Source: Adineta ricciae | Lineage: Eukaryota; Rotifera; Eurotatoria; Adinetida; Adinetidae | NCBI GenBank assembly: GCA_905250025.1 | Contig: CAJNOJ010000163.1 | Coordinates: 1 to 64,000 of the forward strand | Length of the DNA: 64,000 bases | Reading direction: 5' to 3' | In this document: in pieces, positions 24,301-35,200 of the stretch | How positions within the stretch are numbered: position 1 is the first letter of the stretch | Layout of the letters: each line of letters opens with the position of its first letter | Translations under genes and position numbers: made by a program | Notes under the pieces: model-generated | The model's database searches: none | The model's input: only the letters and a program-made list of their open reading frames with translations | Told to the model about the DNA's origin: nothing

Positions 24301-27276
24301 CAGATGGCATTTTATTTACTCTTGATGACTTGCAATTATACTTACAGAGACGCGGAAATTTATCTTCAGCTCAAATCGCACAAATTCAAGTTTATTTAGC
24401 TGCACAAAGAGCATCTAATCGAAGTATTTTCTCGAATGATACAAAGCCATCGCACGACACGTCAAGATCAGATGAAGTAAAATTGGAGTTGTTCTTGAAG
24501 AATTTATTGGCGTACTTAAACAATACGAATATTCCCAGTGATGTCGACAAAGCACTCTTTTCCATAGACAACATACGAGCTTATCTGCAAGGCCAATTAA
24601 ATCTATCGAAAAGCGATGAAACGAGAATGCAATCGTTTTTAAATAAATATTCAACGTTAAGTAAAAGCACGTTCAATGCATCGAACACAACCCTTTCCCC
24701 TTTGGAGCACCCGCACTTATGGTCGTCATTTTTTCGTTTCTCAGATTATTCGAGCACTAAAACATCAAAATCTCTTTCAGACATAGATAAAACAACCACA
24801 ACCACAACTTCTACTACTACCACTACCACTATCATAAGCACTTCACCATCTCGGGAGAGAAGTTCCATTGTTTCAACGACCAGCCAAGTATTTTATGGTA
24901 CAACTGATTCATCACAAGTTACCGATGCATTTCAATCCTCGTATGCACTATTATCAACACGAAAGACGGGTACATTCATAACATCCGATGTACCTAGACA
25001 AACACCAACAATCACACAATCGGATATATCTTCATCAGGACAGGATCAACTATATTTCAAATCAACCCTTGCTTCCATGTTATCTCCTTCAACTCAGAAA
25101 CTAACATCACAAAAGAAATCGGACTACGATACTTCCAGAACATCACAGACTTATACCAGATCGTCACACTTGGATCAAGGAGAGATGTCCACCACTTCTT
25201 TCTCAACATCGAGTTCCTTCTATTCTACGCAGCCAGTAGTAGATGATAGAACTCCGCCATATTTGATTCCTACTAGTTCTCAAAGAGAAAGTTCGAAGCC
25301 GTATAGTTACTATCCGTCCTCACCAACACCTTTCTCGTGGTTGACTGATAGATATCGTCATGGTTTCACTTCTGACCGATCTGCTTCTGACTCGATGTCG
25401 ACACTTTTTCCTTATTTTGATGCGCGAAGAACGTCATCAACGTACACTCCACCAAATTTTGACCTACAACAAGGATTTACCACCACAAACCGTAGATTTC
25501 GTAGTCGAAAACAAAAGATTATCCGGTGGCAAACTCAATCAACACCAAGCACTACGATGTCTCCTATTCTCACCACTACAACAACCATATCTCCAGATGA
25601 ATCAACCAGAACTTCGAGTATATCAAATAGACTTCTTCGAATGTCATCTTAATTCGATTTACTTTTTAGGTCATCTTTCAACAACTGTGACGCCAACATC
25701 ATTATGGTATGCCCAACTCGATCCCTTCAATCAACAGCAAACGATAATTGTCAAACCACCATCAAATGGAAACGATCCTAATTCATTCCTATCAAATGAA
25801 CTTCTCAATGAACTGTTTCACAATATTTCCACATCATCAAACTCATCCGTTGACAAATCAGTGTATTTTGATCTAATTGATCATCCTTCATCTTCGTGGA
25901 ATCTTTCCGTTCAATCCAATGACAGTTTCATACTTGACATTGCACTACCCTTACCGAACTCTACAAGTCAAACCAACTTGACATTTACAAAAATCGAAGC
26001 CGAACGTTTTTCGACGAATATTGTCGGCAAATCAGTTCATTTTCAAGCAGACCGTGTTCAAGCAAAACAATTCTCTTTAACAATGAATAATACTGACAAT
26101 GAAACCGAACCAAACCGTCGAATTCAACATTTATCCGATGTTACTATTGGTCACGTAACAAGTGAACAATTTCGTTTGACTCTACGTCAAACGGACAACG
26201 TCAATCTGCATGTGCAGCGAGTCGATACGGCAACAGCAGAACTGCAACTCGATGATAACTTTTGTTCGAATAAAAGTAGTCTAGCGATCAATTTGAATCT
26301 TTCGAAAAATGGTAAATACAATTTCTCCTTCTCTCTACTTTCTCAATTCCGATTCTATTTAGGAACAATTCGTTACGGTAATCGTACACCTATTCACATC
26401 GGGCCAGTTTTCACTCGAGTACACATGCCTCAACAATCCTGTGATCGTGATCAACCATTAGCCTTATTTTTCGATATATGTGAACGAGATAATCCATGTT
26501 CTAATGGTGGCACATGTATAGCTCTCATGCCAGATTTCAATGATACATCTTACTCTTCGATCAAAATAGGACAGATTAGTTATAAATGCAATTGCCCATC
26601 GCATACAACTGGTGAACATTGTGAAATCTCTCAATATCCATTAGGATACTGTTTAAACGGTGGAACTCTTCTACAGATTTATGATCGGTTCAATAAATCG
26701 GTTGAAAAATGTCTTTGCGCTGCAGATTTCTATGGAACATTTTGTGACCAATATGTTGATAATTGCGTTGGAGTGACGTGTTCAAATCATGGTATATGCA
26801 TAGATGATATTGAATCACACAAATGCTCGTGTTTCGATGGATTCTACGGTGCCGCATGTGAACGAAAACGCATACAAACAGTTATTCTCCAAGCAGCAAC
26901 TCGATCGTTTGGTATCATTGCAATATTATTAATTAGTGCCATCGCTTGTTTAGTTGTTGCAAGTGACATTCATACGTATGTCATGCGTAAACAACAGCGA
27001 AAACTTTTGTTGGAGAAAGCACCACGTGTCACTTCGGAAATCTTGGAAAATTCAGTTCTTTTACTTGGATTCGGTGATGCTCCAATTGAAATGAACGATC
27101 TTACAAATATTCGTATTATGCGAAGAGGAAAACGTCTGAAACAACGGCCAGCGAAGCGAAGAGCACGAATACGAAAGACAAATGGGAAACTGCCCATTGC
27201 AAAAAGGCAACTTATTCCAAAAGCATCCGCCGAACCTGAACTCATAGCAATTCGACCTGCTGAAAACAACGTTTAA
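15336..27276 (+). CDS. Giant repeat-rich single-pass surface glycoprotein with EGF modules
   Basis: Unrecognised family, about 3742 residues. Exons: 15336-15426, 15487-15536, 15873-16594, 16646-16842, 16895-16930, 17041-25617, 25670-26311, 26363-27276. Order of parts: hydrophobic signal segment (ISCCWILFFVQFILLV); a roughly 300-residue beta-rich N-terminal domain, possibly a propeller, with several sequons; 26 copies of a helix-turn-helix repeat (about residues 583-2900); a Ser/Thr-rich mucin-like stalk to about 3224; a linker; three EGF-like modules (about 3464-3609) with NPCSNGGTC, GYCLNGGT and VTCSNHGIC cores; one membrane helix (IIAILLISAIACLVV); and a basic cytoplasmic tail of about 100 residues. 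This is a cell-surface or extracellular-matrix architecture. The 8577-base sixth exon has no intron, unlike the rest of the window. The last intron (26312-26362) is stopless and a multiple of three. Confidence 0.8.
19512..20157 (+). repeat. Internal segmental duplication, copy 1
   Basis: Near-identical to 22518-23187 at an offset of 3006 bases (1002 codons), so the reading frame is kept. It covers two helical repeats and their spacers. Differences are a handful of substitutions and a 24-base segment present only in copy 2. Confidence 0.95.
22518..23187 (+). repeat. Internal segmental duplication, copy 2
   Basis: Second copy of the segment at 19512-20157. It carries an extra 24 bases (8 codons, near 23088-23111) shortly before its 3' end. 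The very low divergence compared with all other repeat pairs points to recent duplication or gene conversion. Confidence 0.95.
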
Positions 27277-29203
27277 TGCTTTGAACTTTTTCTCTCTGCT
27301 TTGTTTCTTTTGCTTGTATTTGATATCCATATTTGATAGTATAAGAATCTATTCATTGTCTCTTACAATTCAAGCGTTTTCTTATCAACAGAATGATGAA
27401 TACTTTCCTTGTCATAGGAAACAAAAGCAGTTGGTTGTTCTTACATAAAAAGAACATATCTTCGTACAATTACATGCATAATTGACCAACAGTTGTTCGG
27501 AAATATTAATGATCCCCTTCAGGTCAATCGTTTTGTCATATGTAGCATCGTCATACCGATCAATGTTGACATTTACAGAATTGAATATGAAATAAAATCA
27601 CAGCATGCACTTGAACATGGCTGATTTCCACCGATGTGAGAAGTATATGTTTAATAAAAGAATACATCGCACGTCTCTTCTCACAATTGCATCATCGTGC
27701 AGAGAGAATGATCAGATAACGAATAAGATCATTTGAATTCAAATGTGTAGAAGTAAAATGTAAACAAACTCTTTTCTACAGATTAACAAACGTGTGATGA
27801 AATTGATTAAATCAATAGACGTGATGTTATCCAAGAAGAAAAAAAAAAGAATGACACCATGTGCAGTGATTTGCATATGATAAAGAAAATGGCTGAACAT
27901 AATTTTGTAGAGAAAATATCNCCACATGCTGTTTAAATGTTTGTTTTACCCACATGGAGAGAAAGAGAGATCATTGATCTTTTCCTTTTGATAGATGTCT
28001 TACGAACGTGCCTGAATGTTTCCTATTCTTCTTTTTCATTTCAAATGTATCAGCAGTTATGTGCATGTCGAAATGCATACTGATGAGTTTTTGTATTGAC
28101 TGTTGTCTTTTGTGACGTTCATTACGTCATGTTGATCTTCTTGCAGAACAAATGACATGTGAGAAATTAATGATCCGTATCAGATCGAATATTGACATTT
28201 GAAAAGTGAAAGACGAGAAGTAACGAGATCAATGAGAATACTTACAGCCATTGTTGAGATGAATGGATGAAAATAACGAAAAATAACAAGGAGAGATTCT
28301 TCATCGTTGAGATTAAATGGGATATGTCAGTAAGAAAACATCGTTGTGAATGATTTATGTCTAATATATTGTTGTCAATCTTCTCATTGACTTGATAAGA
28401 TCTGGTTCGAGGATAAGATTGACGAGCAGAAAATGAACTAACAAGGAGAAGCGATTCTTCTGCTTATTGTTGCGTATATCGAAATGAAGGTGTTGATGAT
28501 GTCGATGAGAATATCAATGCTTAGAGAAGAAAAAGAGAGAACGAATAAGAGAAGTCAATAGTGATTGGTTGTTCATCCAATATGAAGAGAAGAGAAACTG
28601 TATAATTTTCTCCTATTCTCTCTCTCTCTCCCTCTTTCGCTTTGTTCATGGGAGTTTGTATGAGTATTTCTAACACTTGAATGACAAGTCTCTATTCGCT
28701 TTCTATATCACACAATCGACTGATTTATGTGCACAGTTGAGTCAATTAGTGTCACATTCGAGAGAGACTGACCAAGTGAGAGATTACTAATGTGTCTGCT
28801 ACTACTGACCAAATGCGATTTATTGCAATATTAGTTTGGATCGATTTTCTTTCATATTGTTTGATGCCATGATCATTGATCAAACGTAAACTCATCAAAG
28901 AAAACAACTCGAAATGGTTGAATTCAATTAATTGAGATGTTTCATATCATACAGAACAATATTTTATCTTTCAAGAGAAACAGGAAATATTTGTCAGAGA
29001 ACGTTGCCGACACGCATGCGGTGACTTTCACCTTGAAAGAATTGTAAAACCACAAAATAAAGTTATTGCACCATCAGTATGAAATGACATCTGTTGTGTA
29101 TATAAAAATAATGTTTTTCCTCTAACTTGCACTATTTTTCTTCGGAGCTCTTTGAAGTAACAAGAAAAAAACGTTTAGTTTTGAACTGACCTACCCGAGC
29201 AAG
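27277..29203. other. Long intergenic region, no gene seen
   Basis: About 1.9 kb, the largest internal gap. It contains one undetermined base at 27921 and a CT-rich run near 28616-28634. Frames are short on both strands. It should include the promoter of the PARP gene; a pyrimidine-rich acceptor-like site near 29130-29146 lies about 60 bases before that gene's ATG. No RNA gene or transposon end recognised. Confidence 0.45.
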
Positions 29204-32200
29204 ATGGATTATACTTCATCAGATGAATCAGACGGGAATGTTTTGGCAAATAAAAAGAAATTGGTTAGTGACCTTGTTAAACTTCATTATTTTTGTTGTT
29301 TCGAATACATGGTATCTATGGTTTGTTTTCTTTCCTATAGAAATCGACAACAAAACGCAACGCAAGCGGTGAAGCACAAATGAAGAATGGGCTAATGAAG
29401 CCATCTATGAAAAAGAAAGTGTCGAGCATGACAAAGACGAGCCAACGAGTAATGATAAGAAATGAAATGAATGATATAAACAATGATAAATTTTGTTTTT
29501 TTTTGCAGGAATCGGTTCAGCCAGATCAGAACAGAAAGGGTCTCAATGGCAAATATTGGGCGGTAAGTGAATCAATTTGGTTGTTTAGCTTAACCATCGA
29601 AACTATGATCGTTTTCAGGATACTTTATCGAAGCGAGTGGTGAACAGTAAGCATACTGATGAAGATTCTTCATCAGATGACACTTCTTCAACATCAACAT
29701 TGTCCGAAGAATCTGGGAGTACGGCCTCAGTATCGTCATCTGATGATGACAATGATGTTCTTTACGAAAAACACTCGTTTGTTACGTGCCGAGGTGCAAC
29801 AAATACATTTTATTTATGCCAAATCTTGAAGAATGTTTATGAAAATACTAAGAAAATTCCAATCCGTTGGTGTTCAGTCATTGGGGAAGATGGTGATAAT
29901 ACGAAAATCAGTACTAAAACACAATTTAAACTCAGTTACACGGATACTCTTGATCCAGCAGCGATTCTACTTGGTGTATCTTCTGTGATTGAACATTCAG
30001 GTGGCGTCTTTTCATTGAAAAAACAAGATATCGTTGATAGTAGTCGTTTATTACAAAAATCCATTCGTGGTGAATCGCTTTCCTCAGATGATATGATGGA
30101 TTTATCGACTGAACATCCACCTCCACCTAAATCCAAGAAGGCCACTAAACATATTCGTTTCAATTCAGACGAAGATCAAAACAGTTCTTCTTCTTCTTCA
30201 GAAGCATCGAAAACAGAGGTTCCAGTAAGTAAAAAACGTAAACTCGGATCAGCCAACAAGAAATCTCGAAAACAACCACCGAAAAAACGAACACGAAAGA
30301 CATCAGATGGGTCAGATGACACAACAAGTAAGTTCACTCTTTGTTTGAATCTTCCATTGAAAGGAATTAATCCTCAATAGCAAAGCGAAAACCACGACGA
30401 AAGAAAAACGTTCCCGACGACGACGACGACGAAGAACATGATGATGAAATGGATACATCAACAATCAAGAAAAGTATAAATGCTCTCGCGAGAAAAGCTC
30501 GATCAACGTACAAATGTTTTCTTTTCATTTAGAAACAAAACCTGCACGTACGCCAAAAGTGCAATTATTCAAAGTTCATAGTAACAGCTCATTGACGAAA
30601 AACCCAACAGTAACGGTTTTCAAAGCAGAACCGTTCTTTGAAGACAAGTAATCCAGAACATTTGCTTTTAAATCAGAAGACATATTCGATTTTTATAGTC
30701 TACCTGTTCCTTTCATTTCATCGTATGTTCAAAGCAAATTAGCCATTCGTGCTGTTAACTTAAATGATGCAAAATTATTAAAAAGTCTGATTAATGATAC
30801 CAATCACGTTTGTTCAGTAAGAAGACGGATTAGTCGAAGAGAATCTCTAGAAACTTTTCCATTGATTTGACTAGGTTCATGTACATCGAAGTCTTTTTAC
30901 TGATTTAACGGCTGTCCATTACGCAATCAAGAGTAATAATATCGAACTAGTAAAAATCTTACTTGATGATATCAAATCACCGAAAAAAACTCGATGTCCA
31001 TTTCCAACGATTTCAATGGTTCGACAAAGTACTGGAAAGTAATGATAAATATGATGTCATCTCCATCGTAAAACGGATCTGATACTTCTAGTGTCAATAC
31101 TCACGCATTTGGCTTTCGTACGATGAAATTAATGGCAAGTCGCGGAGCTAAAGAAGGCAATGATGCATTGAATAAAGTAACTAAATTTCGAATTCGATGG
31201 AGAAATCGCCGATGATTTCTTCTTTGTCTAGGATTCTATGTCGGCAGAATCGTTTCATAACGTTAGAGAACTCGTCTCTTTTGCTTTACAAAACAACTGC
31301 TCACGTGAAATGTACGATTTTCTAATCAAAACGCACAAAGATTCAGTAAGATTTCTTCTGGATTACCTTTTTGAATATTTATTCAGAATATCGCTTTTCC
31401 CAGTTACGTTTAGAGAGTATTTACGACAATATCTACAAAATTATCGTCGCTGGTCACCGTAAATTAGCTGCAAGTATTGTTGGTGATGTTAAAGAGAACA
31501 CATTTCATGGTTTCAATGCTCTCCATCATCAAGTTTGTTTCTGAGCAATCATCTTTCATGCAGTCGACAAGACTCTGTTCTATTAAGGTTCTACTCTATG
31601 ATAATGAAGATATTACCATCAATCGAGTAGCCAGTGTTGTAAAGAAAACTCGAGAAAATTCAATGGTGCGTTTACATTTAATGATTTGCTCGGATACAAA
31701 TTGCTTTTTCTTTAGATTACACCGATACATTGCGCAGCAATCAATCCAAATAGCAAATATTTGAAGCAATTATTGAATGCGATGCCAGAATACAATATTC
31801 TCGATAGATACGATCGACGACCAATTCATTTTGCTGCAGCATGCGAAAGTTCGGAACCACTTGAATTCCTTTTATCAAAGTAACACACTTGAATTTCAAA
31901 GTTCAAATCTGACTTGCTTCTTTCTAGACACGTCAATATGAATGATGTTGACCGTGGAGGAAACTCTCCCTTACACATTGCAGCTATGCATGGTCGCGCA
32001 CATAACGTCGAACTTTTACTTCGCACTGCCAAGGAAAAATCCGAAGGGAATGAAGATGAAAATGAAGTTCAAGAGAAATTTGGTTTAGCATGTATTAATC
32101 GAATGAACAAATCGCGATTCTATCCATTACACTTAGCCGTGCTCAACAATCATCTGGTATGTACACTACTATTAAACCTATCCGGATCACAAATTCCTTT

Positions 32201-35200
32201 CTCTTAGGATTGTGCCAAGACTCTTCTTGATTATGACGCTCCTATCAATGTTATAACTAGTGCAGCACAAAAGATTACACCATTGATGCTCGCCTGTCAG
32301 AAAGGTTACTTAGAAATCGTTCAGTATCTGATTAGCAAAGGTGCAGTAGTTGAAGCGCGTGATCGTTTTCAACGAACGCCGCTTATTCACGCATGTATGT
32401 GTGGAAACGCAAACGTTGTTTCGTATCTATTACATATCGGCGCAGATCCTAATGTTTTCGATTCATCGATGAATACTGCTTTACATTACGCCATTGCTTA
32501 CGGTTGGTATTTCTGTGTGAAAGTGTTACTCGAAGCAGGAGCTAATTTGAACTGCATAAATTGTTGGCAAACGACATGTTTAGCCATCGGTTTTCTCAAA
32601 GGTCATTATGGTCTTTGTGACTATCTTCTTACTGAGCACAATGCTGACATCAATTTTACAACGGATGATGGCTTATCGTTAGTTATGTTAACTGTTAGCC
32701 AAGAAATATCCACTTCGATTGTGGAGCAACTGGAATATGTAGTTGAAAAACATAAAGCAGATTGTACAATTGTGGACACGAATGGTAGCAATGCCGTAAG
32801 TTTATTCTTTGCCGTTGACCTTTTCTCACTTATTCCTGTTCTCGGTTTAGTTTCATTACTTGGCTGGTAATTTATGTAATCAGAATAGTACCTATCTCGT
32901 AAGTGAAATCTAGTGAAAAGAGCGACGAGTTTCTAATTGAAAATTTTTGTAGGATGAAGCTTCGAAGAAAACTCTACATGAGAACTATTTCAAAGTCGCA
33001 CAAATCCTTCTTGATCATAATTGTGAACCGGATAAATTAAACTCCAAATTACAATCACCGTTGATGATTGCTCTTGAAACGGGAAACTTCATTCTTGTGA
33101 ATTATTTGATTGACAAAGCAAAAGTATCGATCAATGCTGACACTAGTTATAATGGCAAAACACTTTTACACTATTTCGCTCAAAAATGCGCAAGATTCGA
33201 TCTCATGCAAGTTTTATTGAAATTGGTTAGTAAACGATTGATTTTCATACGAATTCATCCGGATTCCATTGTAGCCAGTGACAGATGAAGTGAGAAAAAT
33301 GGGTCAAATCTATGATAATAATGGTCGAACACCATTGCATTATTGTGCGTCGATATTTGATCGATTCTGTAGCAAATTCAAAGTGAGTTCAGATGAAAAT
33401 GAGTATTAACAAAACACTTAATTATGATTTGTTAGCTTTCAAAAGGTACCGAAAAGCTAGAGAAACGTTATCAATCTATTGTTCGAATGATCGAATACTG
33501 TTTACAATCTGCTGAATGTGATCCCGATGCTGGAGTCAAATCAATTGATCAAGTGAAAAAATCCGACAACGAAGAAAACATTGAAGACGATGATGACAAT
33601 GTGGATGAGCCTGCAGAAGAAAACGAGGAAGATCATAACGAAAGTTCCAGTAGTAGTAACGAGGAAAACGCAGATGAAGATCAAACGGAAAAAGAAACAG
33701 ATGTTGAGGATGAATCATCGGATGTGAAACTAAAAGAAACAAGTATATTTTCATTACTTCGTACTGTTCGATTCATTGATCAAAGCATAACACATCCTCT
33801 GGAAACTTTTCTGAAAAAATCCAACAAAGTCAATGTTCTACACCATGAAACTCATCGCACACCGTTGCTCGAAGCCATTCATCTTCGAGAAGTCCAAACT
33901 GCACAAATGTTAATCAAACATCCATCATGTGATGTTAATCTCGCTGCGTCGAAATATTCCCGTGAACAACAGCAAACACCCTTAATATCAGCATGTCGTT
34001 TGCAATTATCGCCGACTATTCGAAGCTTGCTCGAGCATAACAAATGTCAGATTTTATCAAGCGATTCGAATAATAATCAAGCATTTCATTACTATTTACG
34101 AACATCAAATCGTATCAATGATTACATTGAACTGTTGAACTTATTCGTCAAACGATTGACAGAGAGCACGAAAAATGCAATGAATATTCCTGGAAAACAC
34201 CAACGTACGCCGTTACACATTGCTGTGTACTATAATCTAGGTACAATTGATGCGATCACAAATATTGAAAAGATATTGATTGAAAATGGAAGTGATTTGA
34301 TGCTCAAAGATGATCTGGGAAACATTCCATTGCATAATGTATTCTTGAATAAAGATATCGGCGACGATCCTGTTGAACTATGCGTTCTCCTCCTCAAAGC
34401 CATGAAATCCAAAGGAATCGATACGAAAAACAACGAAGGAAATACGCCGTTGCATTTAGCAGTCGTAAGTCATTCTAAATTTATTAGCAACTGTTGACTC
34501 GATTTATTTATCTTAGGAAAAATGTTCGACAGTATGTGTCATGCTTCTACAAGAACATCAGGCTAGTTTATTGATTAAAAACAATCTTTCTAATTCGATC
34601 ATCGGTACTTGTATTGCATCAGAACATCTGAATCTGTTTATTACGTTTCTTCAACAATCAATGGATATCGATTTAAGTACAATGCACAAGGTACATGTGG
34701 AGAAACCAGATACAAATGAAGAAAAACCGAGTTCTTCACTCGGAACCGTTGTCAAACCAGTAACCCATCGAGAACGAAAATCAAAAGAGAACTCTTCGAT
34801 TTGGAAATGGCAATATAGTCAAATTGGCAAGAATGAAGAATACAAATCATATTCATTGATGTACTTAATCATTCAAAGTGATTGGCAAGGCGCATTATCA
34901 TTGGTTCTAAACGATATCTCTCGTTTTCACTTAACATACATCCAAATCATTGAAACCGCAATAGCGAATGACAAATTGAATCTTGTTCTTCGTCTTCTCT
35001 TACGTTTGAAAGATGAAAAATACTCTCCCACATTGAATTCATCGAAACAAAATCTCTTTCATTTGATTGCGAACACAAAACCATCCAATGAGTATCTTCT
35101 CAAACAAATTCTCGCTGCGCTCATTGAATACAAATTCAATTGGAACACACCGGATATACATGGTTCGTATCCGTTACATTACGCATGTGTTCAACAAAAT

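Larger units (their letters stand above)
17692..24650 (+). repeat. 26-copy coding repeat (DDLRSYLQG-x-x-NLS type)
   Basis: Each copy fits [DE][DE]L[RQ]x[YF][LI]xGxxN[LI]Sxx[QE]xxx[IF]xxYL, apparently two short helices around a turn. Copies are separated by low-complexity Thr/Ser spacers and acidic linkers. The turn holds an Asn-X-Ser/Thr sequon in 23 of 26 copies by my count; copies 2 and 3 lack the Asn and copy 5 has Asn-Leu-Pro. Two flavours largely alternate: one preceded by a LLxKIP...NxSTGSEQVLISK leader, the other by LxxLNxTIxxxxFTI. Confidence 0.9.

Noticed and set aside
17692..24650. CRISPR-like or satellite array
   Set aside because: Periodicity is at the protein level with strong DNA divergence, in one long coding frame of a eukaryotic gene.
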